Below, one piece after another: positions 45,765-58,045 of a stretch of DNA of 64,000 nucleotides (its first letter is position 1; each line of letters starts with the position of its first letter). Origin of the DNA: Glebionis coronaria (Eukaryota > Streptophyta > Magnoliopsida > Asterales > Asteraceae); assembly GCA_025667525.1 (NCBI GenBank), contig CM046875.1, positions 200,608,125 to 200,672,124 of the forward strand, given 5' to 3'. The notes beneath the pieces were generated by a model, which saw only the letters and a program-made list of their open reading frames with translations, searched no databases and was not told where the DNA came from. A program made the position numbers and the translations under genes.

Positions 45765-47842
45765 GATTAAGCACCTAAATGCAACACAAAAATATTTCCA
45801 CAATCACTCTTATGTTACTTAATGATCAAAAATTAAAATCATAAGAATGTGCTTAATCAATTACTTAATTAACCAAGTGATTAATACTTAACATTCTTAT
45901 ATTCACAATGTCCCAATTTCATCTTTGACTAGTACATATGAATTATGTAATACCAAACATGAACATTGAACATAGGTTTCTCAAAATCCGTTTTTAGGTA
46001 AGCATTAACAATGCAATTACCAATGTGTTCAAGGGTTCATATCAATTCAATCATTTAACCAAAATATATTAGCTAAATTTTAGATTTGTTCTATAAGTGA
46101 GTTTTAGTGAAATCGTAATGAATTCAAAACTAAGGAATCATAACATTACAACTATGTCAACCCACATTCCTAATTAGGTTCCAATTCGATTTTAATTTAA
46201 AAAAATGAATTATGAAAATAAGAACCCTAGAACAAATTGATTGAAATTGAATGAAGATACTTACAATTAATTGATGTTAGATGAAGGATGAGTAAAATTC
46301 TTGTCTTGGAACCAATTAATTTAAGTGATTTAAGCTTTTTGAAAGATAAACAATGGTGGAAAAAGGAAGAACATGTCGCCTCTATGAAGAAGAAAGAGTG
46401 GGGTTTTATGAAAAAATGATTTTTTATTGAAAACTGATTAATTTAGTCACTAATGGACCTCGGTTCGATATTGATAACGAACCACCAGTTTGAACCGTGA
46501 CAACTAAAGAACCGCCGATAGTAGGCATTTTTAAACCAAGAAATTAAAGGAATTTTTAAAACCAAGTTTTTCTAAAGTACTTAAAATATATATATCAAGC
46601 CTTTTGGAAATCATTTGACCACTTCAATACTAGGTAATAATGCTTTTAATGAAGGATTACGAGTTAAATCGAGACCGAAAAAGACTGAATAAGACCGATA
46701 CGGAAAAACGACTACTCGTAAGAAAAGACAAAGAAGAGAGAAACCAAGAGGAGTGAATCAAGGCTAAGTTCAATGCTCAATAGATGAGTGAAAATCTTCA
46801 AGTAGTAGAAACGAAGAGCTTGTGTCATCTATAGTGGTTTAAGACGTGCCTTTCCGGTGTAAGTCTAAACGGCTTTGGTAATAAACCATACCAAGCAATT
46901 TTGTAGAACAGAGTAAGATAACTTTCAAGTATTTATCTTAAACTATTTCAAAATATGAGCAAGAGTATAGATTCACTCTCTCTCCCACGTGATCGTACAA
47001 GTATCATTGCTTAGGATTACAATGATAATATCCTTGGAATATTTCAATTCCAAATGTGTAATATCCTAACTACAACAAATGATGTAATTTGGTATCTCAA
47101 AGGGATTAATCAATCATCTTAGATATGAGCTTAATTGCACATATTACACATGATATAGGGCCTACTAATTGTATGAGTTGCAAACCATGTAGATCATGCT
47201 TGATACTTTAAGCTACTACTAGCTCACTCTACAACCCCTAAGTGAGTCAAGTATCCAAGCAATGAAGGTTTGAGAGGGTACAAGAATAGAATCACATACC
47301 ACAAACAAATGTCAAAGCAAGGATGCCAAGAACAAGCACATAGTCAAGTAATGATCAAAAGAATGATCAATAGGGCGTGTAGAAGGACGAAAATGTATCT
47401 TAGCCGCAAAGTGCATCCCACGCCTTCTAAGGACCAATACAACACCCAAATTTGACTAAAGTGAGTACTAAGTCTTCAATGACTTGTATCACTCACACCA
47501 ATCTTGATGTCATCATCCTAAGATGTTTAAAATCAAAGGAGATGAGTCTTCTACAAGTGAAAGTAACTCAATCCACAATCAAGTTAATTATTAGTCATCA
47601 TGAGTACCTACACAAAGAAAGATACAAACTAGTAAATACATTTCAAGGTAAATCTAAAATATATATGAGCTACTAAACAAGATATGATGCTAGATTTACT
47701 AATTAAAAGGTCTATTTTTATAGAAAAAAATAGTTTTGACCAAAGTGAAACTTTAGTACAACGAACCCTTCTAATTTTAGGAGACAATGGATCGATCCAA
47801 GTTTTAAAGCACAATATACTTCAAAGATCTTGAGTGACCATC
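45765..47842 (-). other. Non-coding leader of the 47.8-kb minus-strand element
   Basis: About 2 kb of AT-rich sequence lies between the PBS and the ORF1-like pseudogene. No domain, RNA gene or ordered repeat is recognised. ORFs at 47270-47676 are short and featureless. Confidence 0.45.
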
Positions 47843-47855
47843 GCTCTGATACAAA
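47843..47855 (-). other. Primer-binding site, initiator Met tRNA type
   Basis: The minus strand reads TTTGTATCAGAGC, one mismatch from TTGGTATCAGAGC, directly after the LTR end GTTTCTACA. Confidence 0.75.
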
Positions 47856-48239
47856 TTGTAGAAACTAGAAAGGGGGGTGGGGGATGAGGGTTTGAATAGT
47901 TTCTCTTGGTTATGGTCCTAATTAAAATTCCTTTCAAATAGGTTTATGTCAAAACTACCTTTTACTTGAAAGCTAGTTGCATAGTGGCTAGGTTCAATCC
48001 TAATGCATTAACAATATCTAGCGACGATGAAATCAAAGCAATAATGAAAACATAAGTAAAGAGTAAGGAAAGAATCAACCTAAGGAACAACACCAAGATT
48101 ATAGTGGTTCGACAACGAAGCTCTATCCTCGTTCCTACTCTACTCCTCGAGTACAACTTACTCGAGATTTCCACTATATCCACAAGCTCCCTTCTTGGCG
48201 GAGAAAACCTTACAACGTCGCTTACTTTATTTACCGATA

Positions 48240-48425
48240 CTAAGCTAAATGTTGAGACCTAATCTTAGCTAGGACCACTCTACACACAACGCCTACTTCA
48301 CCATTTTCTGACAGAAGGCTAGATGTCGAGTTCTAATCGAAAGATAGAACCAATCTTCGTTGCCCGTCTTCTTTTTCGACACAAGGCTAGATTTCGAGTT
48401 CTAATCCAAAGCTAGAACCAATCTT
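48240..48425. repeat. ~68-bp degenerate tandem repeat, about three units
   Basis: AGAAGGCTAGATGTCGAGTT (about 48313) and CAAGGCTAGATTTCGAGTT (about 48382) are 68 bp apart. A weaker unit (TAAGCTAAATGTTGAGACC) lies near 48241. The arrangement suggests repeated promoter-proximal elements in this LTR. Confidence 0.65.
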
Positions 48426-48532
48426 CACAACTATTCACTTTCAAGTTTAGTGAGAACTCACAAGACACATACACACATCACTTTATAGTTTAGTAAGAAC
48501 TAACACACAAGACTTACAACTCAATAAAACAT

Positions 48533-48692
48533 ATCCAAGTATACATATGTAACTTGGATCCACACAAGACAAATCTAAGTATACACATATACAATGGATT
48601 TACACAAGACTAATCCAAGTATTCACTAATATATTGGATCAACACAACACTAATCCAAGCATACATAAATACATTGGATCTACACAAGACAC
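48533..48692. repeat. 40-bp tandem repeat, four units with internal hairpins
   Basis: Units start at 48533, 48573, 48613 and 48653, exactly 40 bp apart. Each has an ATCCAAGT-like arm and a matching ACTTGGAT/ATTGGATC arm, so each can form a stem-loop. Confidence 0.88.
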
Positions 48693-49449
48693 AAATAAAA
48701 ATGATGAACATGACTAGATCTAAGGTAGGATGATCTTTATCAAGGATTCATCTTTAATCATATCACAAATGTGTGAGTGATCTTCTCTTTGGACAAGTAA
48801 AGAAGAGGATCAAGAGGATAATCATAAGTAAACATACTTAACACATTAAGTAATCATTTACTAATGATTAGGATATAGAAAAGAGAAAAGAGATAGAAAG
48901 AATGTCCAAAAAAGGTTCATAGAAAATAGAGATTTGATCCACTATTTATAGGAGACAAAAGTCAACGGCTATCTGCCTACGGTTCCTTAATTGTCTATAC
49001 GGTTCCTTATTGACAGAGAACCGCAAGCCTATTTGAGGAACCGCGGGTAGTAGACTTCGCTCTTTTTTTCCTTTAGTGGGGAAGTATTATGAGAGGTAAG
49101 TTTTACCTCCAAAGGATATTCCTATGGCCTTTAGAATATGCCATTTGGAATATGACATATTCAAATTTACATTCTCCATTTTAATAAAATATTTTCTTAT
49201 AAAGAAAGTTTATTAAAATCTTTTGTCACATTTGAAAAAATGTTAGCTTTAAGGTTAATCAATATCCATGATCACTAAACATGTTTAAGATATGTTTGTG
49301 TAAGACTTAAATGATTATTACCTTGATGATGGTGTTTGTTGAATAATTCGTCTTACGATTGTCTTTGACGATAAATGTCTTTATACTTTGTCGTGAGCAA
49401 AACTAAGAAAGATTAGTTAACACTAATAATGTTTTTAGGCATCAATTGC

Positions 49450-52400
49450 ATTAATAAACGTGTTATCACCACCTCCCAAGGACCAAGACTTACCTGAGGC
49501 CCAAACTTCTATCATTGAAGTGCCTTTTGCTCCTAGCCCAAAATCCATTTTAGCTAAGGATTCATCATGTGAGAAGTATTCTCCAAAAAGACTTTCTCAC
49601 ATTGACTACAAGTTTGACCCCGAGATCGAAGCTCAAATTGAAAGAGAACTTGCTCTTATGCCTCCACTTCCACCTACAAGTCAGGTAGATTTTTTCGATC
49701 TCGATGTCGAACTTGATGAGTTGGAACGTCTTCTTTATAATGACAAACCTTCTCACGTGACCACCACTCCCATTATCGAGGAGTTAACTAATAAACACTC
49801 CTCCATTGAGAATGTCGAGAATCACATTCTTGAGGATCTACCTTATAAACAATCCTCGACTAAGAATGATGATTTTTTGTTAGAACGTGATATTTTTTGA
49901 GACAGTTTCCAAACTTATCAAAGAGGGTTTTGAGAAACCTTGATTTGATGAACCTATTTATAATGAGGAAATCGATAATATCGAAGATCTTTCGGATGAT
50001 GACCATTATGTTGACACAGAGGGGGATGTTTTCTTTCTTGACCATCTTTCTGGGAGTTTATACCCCCTCCCACCCATGACTTAAACCTTAAAATCTTTAG
50101 TGTGCCTAACATCGAGTTCGAGACGCCTAATCTGAGTAGTGTGCCTATTAATCTAGAGACACCTAAGATTTTTAGCGTGCCAACCAATGTTTTAGAGAAA
50201 CCTAATGTTTTCGACTTTATAAATGGCAAAACGGGTTTTCATAATAAGAAAAGTGAAAAAGAGTTTAAAATCCTAAATGAAATTGATGAGCTTCTTTTTA
50301 CACCATCATCACCATTTGTTGAGCTTACTACCACCTCGTCTACTCAGTGAAACCCCATTTGTGTCCTGCCATTTCTCCACCGAGGACGAGATATTTGATC
50401 CCGGAATCTCATTTTTAGGGAAAACTCGGTCTTCTACCGATGCAATAAATGGAAAATATCTTCTATTGACTGGTCTGAGTTTACCTCGTGTAGCTCATAT
50501 TTTGGCCCACCCATTGTATTACCCTTTTACTTCTTATATCTTTTATTTGATCCCATTGGGATGTTGCTCGAAGTGGTTTTTTTTCGTCATCCGACAACAA
50601 GGACGTTATCTTCGACCCCAATATTCGCTCCATCAAAGGACTTAGTCCTTGATATCTGGTTTTTGGCTATGACCCTTACCATGATAATCCCTAAATGATC
50701 ACATTTATGGGGATTCGAGTCGAGCTCTTTAGTCGATTAAAAAAACGAGTGGCATCGTGGGGGATTCTCTTGCTTATCCTTGTACATTATATCGCTTTCT
50801 AATGTAGTTTAATGTGAGGATACTTGTGCTCTTCCGATCCTTGTTTTCATGGTTGTTTGTGAATGTGATTATCTAGTAATCATCGTCATCATTGAAGCCT
50901 CTCGTGCTCGTTTTATTCATGTACACTCGAGCTTAGATAGTTTGCTTTGAAGAATCCAATATCCGATGATATCGTTTTTACTAACGTTTATCTTTTTGGC
51001 ACACTTTATAATCGTCTTTTAGATCATTCATTACACCCTTTTCATGCTAGATATTAAGCATTCGACTATTTGTTTGTAATATGGGGGTGTTTCACCCTTA
51101 GACTTTAAACATTGAGCAAAATTATTATTTTTAGTATTGGGGGGTGAATAGATACATGCTTTACTAAGTCTTCATGTACATTATTTAAAAAATAAGGCGA
51201 AAATTGCCAAACTTCAAATTTTTTCGTCTTTTTCATAAGTGTTTTAGACACGAATGTAAGTTTTCCGTTAGTGAGGATAAGAGTAATTTTTGATTCGACC
51301 AGGCGTGTTGAGCCCTTAGTTTCATTCCTTAACTATATTAGGTTAAGTCCCATTAAGTTGAGGACGAGAAATGATAGAGTCGATTATAAGTTATTATGCT
51401 AAACCTAGAGTATTCGTATTCTTTCAAAAACTCATGTGGTTTAATTATTTGCTTTTTCTTCCTATACTTGAATATAAATAAATTGTTGATAAATATCGAC
51501 ATAGTGGATTTATCAGTATTGCCGATTTTTAAATAATTCTAATAGTTTTCATGTAATTAATTTGGGAAGACATATAAGGATTTGCCAACGTTATGGATTT
51601 AAAGTATTGGCAAACCGAATAATCGAAAGCTTTCCAATAATAAATTTTTAAGTCATTCACCCAAAAATAGCAAAAATTCGAAGCTCATAAGGTCGAAAAA
51701 TCTATGTGAAATATAAGTGGATGAATTGGAAACTAAAAGCTTTAAAGATCCAAAATTCTTTTCGATGTGATGATATACGTCTTTGGCCATAATAAAACTC
51801 ATCCGGTTAGGGGTAAATAAAAGGCAAGGCAAGACTGAATCCCTAAAAGTAGAGGTAAACCAAAGATAATAAATCCCATCCGGTAGGGGGCATATAAAAG
51901 TCTTGGTAATAAGTCAAATCTTCAAATCCGTTATAAAAACGTGTTTATCGAAACATTCTTGTCGACTTAATTTTTTGACATCGTTATCTATTAGAAAAGC
52001 TTACTAATTAATGGTATTAGTTACACCGCTTTGAATCTATTTTTGGACTTAATCTCTATTCACATAATTCAAATTGTGAATCATCGTGTTCATATGACAA
52101 AAATAAAATATAAGAGATATCGATAAGGAATAAGGGAGTCTAAGTACGTGATTAAAGTATATGAGTAGTGTTAGCATTACTAACTTATAAAAGACAATGA
52201 TCTTCTTACACGCTTAGCATGGAATTAAGTGAAAATCAAGGATGCTGAAATTATTTCTATGAACCATTCACGTGTTCTTATTCAATTATCCTAAAAGTCG
52301 CATTTACCCGATGAAAACGATACATTATGTCTTAAACACATTTAGGTAGTTTAATTTTGAATAAAAGTTCAATAAATGTAAAACTAGAGTTGCTACGATA

Positions 52401-52450
52401 CTTAATTCTAGCATTGTGTGAGGACACGATAACGTGTTAGTATGGGGGAA
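49450..52450 (+). mobile_element. Internal remnant of an Athila/Tat-like element
   Basis: A 146-codon frame at 49460-49900 (MLSPPPKDQDLPEAQT, acidic and Pro-rich) is followed by broken frames to about 50650. None has a domain I can name. Two polypurine blocks, ATTGGGGGGTG (about 51136) and GTATGGGGGAAC (about 52440), the second next to GTGAGGACACGATAACG, are of the kind seen near the end of pol and before the 3' LTR in Athila/Tat elements. 50650-52450 is otherwise featureless AT-rich sequence. The 5' part is missing at the junction with the neighbouring LTR at 49444. Confidence 0.45.
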
Positions 52451-55400
52451 CTAACGAGACTCTAATTATGCATCATTTCGTATCCTAAAACTGACTTAAA
52501 ATACGAAAAGTATCATCAAATGTGTGCCAAATACCCTTGTTTTCTCTATTTGTGTGTTTATATTTGTGTGTTTACACGCATATATATCGGGAATTCATTT
52601 ATAGATCACAAAATCAAGCAAAAACAAACACGGAAAACGAAGTCATACAAAAGAACCCAAGTCGGATGTGAATTTACCAAAATACCCTTGAAGAAATGAA
52701 GATTTACAAGAATGCTCCCTTAAGTTTCAAAGATTTACACTTTATACCCCCTCAAGTATCACAAAGTACCAAAGGGTCCCTAAAGTTTGAATAATGTAAA
52801 ATTTTAACCCTTGAAGAATCAATAAATTACATTTTAAGTCCTTGGAAATGGTTTTATAAAGTTTAAGGACTTAAAGTGTCATTTACCAAAGTTTAATGAA
52901 TGTTAATAAGCTTAGATGAATATTAACACAAGAGAATGACCTGTTTGACATTTATCTAAAGTCCACAGAAGGACTGAATCTACCAACATCACCAAAGTTC
53001 TATTATACCAAGTCAACCACTTGTCAACAAAAATTTGAAGCGAGGTTTTGTCATTTTGAAAACTCAATTAACAAACAAAAAGAGGAACTTGTTTGAGAAA
53101 CAACAAGGGCTAAAACTGCAATTTGTCAAAGTTTAAAAATCCTAAACGAGGTTAACACTTAATCTTTGCCCAATATGGATCAAACCAAATACTGTTACAC
53201 CACAAACCCTAATCATTTTGCCAGAAATAGACTCATCAAAAAAAGGGGTTTTGATTGAGTATTTCTAGAACCACAATTCACCATATTTCTAACACACCCA
53301 CATGAAGATTTGTGACACCTCACACCTAAGCCCCCCCCCCCCCCCCCACACACACACACAAGCATGCCCTACACACGCTTTAGCAAGAAGACAAACCTTG
53401 GTAGAGAAATGAACGTTTGTGATCTTATAAGGTGCTCTACACAACTAATCAAGGGCTGAGATCATACTTTTACACTGGCATTTCACATGGCACCAACTGT
53501 ACATTTACATGAGTTCATTTGACTAAGAATTCAAATTCGTATTCAGAGAATTATCAAAGGCATTATTGGAACTTCATGTAACTAGGGTTTAGGTTCCGGA
53601 ATGATCTTCTCCATTGTATAAATATGATTGACTTAGTAGTTTTCCATTTTGTTCCAGTTTTTGTAATTCTAAATTTTCAAAGTAATGTAGTGAGAATGTT
53701 TGAACAATAAAAAAATTGAGTTTCATTTATTTAACCTCTCTTTTAAATTCATTCATTTACTTTTATGCACTTTTAAATTTTCAGTTTATCATAAAAAGTT
53801 TTTACAAAGAAATTTGAAAATGGTTTTTTGAGACCTAAGCTCAAATAAGCGAGCTTATTTGGTTGACCAACAATCAATTAAATAAGTTCAACTTGTTTAA
53901 GTTTGTTATATTCTTGTTTAACTGTTATTATTTTGCAAAAATCTTTTCAAGTTTTCAAAAAAACCAGCTTAGTTGATTTAGCTTACCACTGTAGCATAAG
54001 CTATATGTCAGCTTATTCATAAGCTGATTCCTATAGCTTTTGGTACCAATGCTTTTATTTTCTTGTGCTGTTTTAGGGTTGGAAGCAATTCTAAGGAGTT
54101 GATTTCTAGTAGATTTTACACTGTGTTCTCCACTTTTTTTTTAAGAAATCAAAGAAGTGCAAAGTATAGAAACTAACTTTTCTTTATGTTCTCAAGTTTT
54201 TTCTTATAACATAATAGAAATGAAAGGGGCAGCAAGTGAGGGTAAACTACTATATTTTAGGCCCAAAATCATTCGCCCATCTTTGGGACGGTTAGGAAAG
54301 GAAGTAAATGTTATTTTTGGAAATGGATTTAATTTTTTTTTCATTCACCGTATCTTATCATCTACTAATATTACCTAGTACCTACGGTATATACATGAAA
54401 TTTCTTCAACCATTTTTCAGATCCTTTTTAAATTCACAAAGACCACATTTCTTTTATTTCTATCCTAAAATTCACAAGATTTTGCTACTCTAGTGGGTAT
54501 GTAACCAACCCATCATCATTCATAACTGATTTTGGTTTCAATATTTTTCTTTGATAACAATATGAGCTTAACAATCCGTGTGATTGCCTCAGCTTTTTAG
54601 ATTCCCGTTGGTTTTGATAGAGTCGATTGCTCCATTACCATAAGAACCCAATTGAGGTTATTACCTCCAGATTCGTTTCATCGGCTTTTTACTATTATGA
54701 TTATTAGATTTATTATTTATAAAATTGAATTTATGATAAAGTAAGGGTACCATTCCTTTACTTTTCTTCCTTATTTAACTCATCTCAAGAACACAAAAGA
54801 AAATGTAAGTTTTCCTCCCTCTTCCTCCCTCTCCCTCCCTCTCCCCACCTTTATTTTCATTTCTTTTACTTTTCTTTCTTGTAAAAAACTTAAAACCAGA
54901 GTGTTAGTGTATATTTGGTAGATATTTGTTCACAAGATCACACAAGATCTCCCCATAAGCCATAAGCTTTGATAAGCTCATCTAGCAGGTAGCATCAACT
55001 TGCAAGGTTGGCCAAGATGTGGGTCAACCTAGGTATCTTTGAACCCCCTATTTTTGATTAAACTGTTCTATGTCCTTTTGTGATTATCTTCTTATGTAGT
55101 TTATTGATTGATGTTCAATTCCTTATTTTCAGTTATTTGTTGATACCTTTCATGTTTATGTTGTTTGATTTCACTGATTTAGCTTACATCTTTGCTTTCC
55201 TTTGTTAAAATTATAGTTCTACTAAGTAAGGGGTGTTTGGGATTAGTCCATAAGCTAATATCAAGCATAATTTTAGCTTTAAATTTGTTGTAGTCACATG
55301 TAGTAGGTTGGATTACGTTTATAATCACCTTTTAATTTATGTTTTAGTATAAAATCAAGTTTTTAGCATTTTGCAATTTTCTGTTACCATTGTCTGATAA

Positions 55401-57012
55401 TGCTTGTTTCTTGTGCGATGATGTTATTTTATGGGTTGTCTGGTATGCTGATAGTTGTTTGATAGGGTTAGAATGTTGCTATTCACTTTGACTTTGAATT
55501 GAGTACTTGCTTGACTTGCACAATTTTTTCCTTACACACTATCATATGCATCAGATCTTTTTTCTTCCTTGTTTTTAGAATTCCAAGTTTGATTTTCATT
55601 TCATTGCTAGTATAGGAGTATATCTTCATCTGTTTGTTGTTGTTCTTGTGTTTTGAGCTTATTTGAAGCTTATTCAATAAGGCTAAAATCAGCCCAAGAC
55701 CTAGAACAAGCTTGTTCTAGGCTGTGTACTTTAGCATCACTTTATTTTCTTGCATAGTAGTTGATTGTTGATTGGGTTTAGTTGGTATGTTTGTGTGCTT
55801 ATGTGATCTTAATTGTTGCTTATTTGTTCACTTTGGGTAATATTAATAGCTAATAAGTCCAACTGAGTTATTAGTCTTTATTCCATCTAACAAAAGCAAA
55901 ACATACAAGCAAACTACCAAGCAAAGAGTGTATAACCTTAGACCTCTAACGTACATACAAACATCACATTCCAGCTTACCTTAGTCCATATCTTTTTATT
56001 TCTACTTTTCTTCATTTTTTGTTGACTTTGACTTTTTTGTCAAATACGCTCACTTTTAGCTTAATTTTGATTTCTGCTTATTTGAATCTTGCAACAACTT
56101 TTGTTTCGTAGTTAATCTTTGTTTTCTAGCCTTATTTACTTATTTTCAAAGCTCTAGTTCTTTATTTAAGCTTTTTACTAGAAAATTAGAATCTTAGCAT
56201 ATTTTTAAGCGCTTATTCACTTTTTACAGCTTGTTAACTTAGCTTTTTGTAATTTTAAATTTTCATTGTCCTTGTTTTTTCATTCCTCAGATTTTGCAAC
56301 AAGACTCACCCTTTAAAATTTCAAATTGCACAAACCTGACTATTTTGTCGTTTTGTGCAATTCAAAACCTAATTGGTTTGAGCTTATTTCAAAAGATTTT
56401 CAAAATTTTCTTTTTGCAGAGTCTTTATAATCTTAAAAGAATGAGTTTTGCAAAAATGTAGGGAATAAGCTTAATTTTTTGGCTTATTGGGCCAGATAAG
56501 GTGGCTTATAGCTTATTTTTGTCTTATTGGCTTGGTTTCAGTTTTGGGCCTTTAAGAAAAGTTGCTTAGAACATCATTTTTAGTCAGATAAGACTTTTAG
56601 ATTTTTAATTTCCTAAACTTTTTTTATTGGGCTTTTTGGCCCAATAAGCTTGGACTATTTTAGGTTCTGGCCCATTTCAAGGCCCAAAACCAATTTTCAA
56701 GAATTTTTAATTTCATTTTTTAATTATTTAGACAGAAATGAATTAGTTTTGAAGTTTTTAAAATTTTGAATTTTTGTATTATTTTAATACTAATTTTCTT
56801 CGATTTGCGTGCCCGCGTATTTCGACTTTGTTTTTAACCTTCTTAGTGTAGCTTCATCTTTACTTTTAAACACTTTCATTACCATATTCGTAACTAATAC
56901 AAATTCGTTTTTTTCCCCTACTTTCACCACGGTTACAACGATGCCTCGGTTTTAAGCATTTACGGTTTTCCTAAATCGTAACCGTCTTATACTCCTATAT
57001 TTACGACTATCA
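52451..57012 (+). repeat. Large Athila-like LTR
   Basis: The end is clear: TTTACGACTATCA at 57000-57012, followed after three bases by a primer-binding site. The start is not resolved (about 52450-52515). TATA-like TGTATAAATATG is near 53616. It holds a C17 run plus (CA)n at 53331-53361, a CT-rich block at 54810-54850, and TGGGCC/GGCCCA motifs at 56480-56700. It matches the 19688-23359 LTR in order of landmarks. It has internal element sequence on both sides, suggesting LTR-LTR recombination. ORFs inside are featureless. Confidence 0.6.
53331..53361. repeat. Poly-C (17) followed by (CA)n
   Basis: Seventeen C residues are followed by ACACACACACACA. A simple-sequence tract in the LTR, prone to length errors in sequencing. 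Confidence 0.95.
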
Positions 57013-57015
57013 AAA

Positions 57016-57033
57016 TGGTGCCGTTGTCGGGGA
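57016..57033 (+). other. Primer-binding site of Athila/Tat type
   Basis: TGGTGCCGTTGTCGGGGA differs by two bases from the usual Athila/Tat site TGGCGCCGTTGCCGGGGA. It lies three bases after the LTR end. Confidence 0.85.
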
Positions 57034-57845
57034 GGTGATTGAGCCATTGATCGTTTATGTTTGAGTAGTTGACGTTTTTGCACCTTCCATTATGGTAAGT
57101 GTACAAATTTGAACATACTCATTTTTATTTTTCTATATTGTTAGTCATATAAATAAATTGTGAAATCTGAACTCTAATTACACCAAATCGTTTTCGCTTT
57201 TATTTGTGAATACTATATTATATACGTAGAACAAATAAATACACGCATCTTCAAAAGAGTGAAAACTCAACCCACTTGTTATTGGCCCGGTAATTTTTGG
57301 TGGTATCGATCAAACAAAGAAAAAGGCAAAATAAATAAATAATCTTAAATTTTTTTATCTCAATTAGTACAAACTATAAGGTGTGTATAAGGAGGTTGTT
57401 ATAAAATACAACCTAAAGAAAAAGGCTTTTAATTGCTTCGCACCGCCTCGTTACTCCGCTCGCTTGTGTGTACTTTGAAAGTGAGTGATTATTGATTAAG
57501 GGTTTGCCAACCCAAAGTATTATTAAATTATTTGTTTTCTTATATTATTGAACCCTCGAAACATATTGGTTTTAATTAATCGTTTCAAATTCGAACGAAT
57601 GTGGATTACATTCATTATTTTAGATTCTCTAATCGAGACTTTGATTTGACGAGAGATTTTTGTGGATTTATTATCTACATAAAACACCAAAAAACCAAAA
57701 AAAAATTGAAAAATAAAAAACAACAAAATAATCTTCTTTGTTAATCTCATTCTAATTTCTTTTTCTCAACCCTTCTAATTTCTTAGTTTGTGCATGTGCA
57801 CTCGTTCGTCTAATTATCCCACTCCTAGTTTAAACAACGTCTTAG
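57034..57845 (+). other. Leader remnant between LTR and second LTR tail
   Basis: AT-rich and non-coding. CATTATGGTAAGTG (about 57088) looks like a splice donor after an ATG. A 7-bp inverted repeat AGGTTGT/ACAACCT with an A/T loop is at about 57392-57412. No gene is recognised; the ORF at 57523-57750 is featureless. Confidence 0.4.
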
Positions 57846-58045
57846 TGTAGCTTCGACTTAGTTTTTAATCGTCTTAGTGTAGCTTCATCTTTACTTTTAA
57901 ACACTTTTATTCTCAAATATGTAACTAATCCAAATTCGTTTAATTGGCCCCACCTTCACCTCGGTTACAACGGTCCCTCAGTTTTAAGCATTTATGATTT
58001 TCCTAAATCTTTACCGTCTTTATACCCCTATATTTACGACTATCA
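57846..58045 (+). repeat. Second copy of the Athila-like LTR 3' tail
   Basis: About 200 bp starting at CGTCTTAGTGTAGCTTCATC matches 56836-57012, through GGTTACAACGG and ATATTTACGACTATCA. It marks an LTR fragment about 1.03 kb after the first LTR end. Confidence 0.8.

Larger units (their letters stand above)
47857..49444 (-). repeat. 5' LTR of a minus-strand LTR retrotransposon
   Basis: On the plus strand it runs TGTAGAAACTAG...GGCATCA (1588 bp); on the minus strand it runs TGATGCC...TTTCTACA. A TATA box CCTATAAATAG lies at about 48959-48949 (minus). It contains a ~68-bp degenerate repeat at 48240-48420 and a 40-bp repeat at 48533-48692. Superfamily is not determined. Confidence 0.75.
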
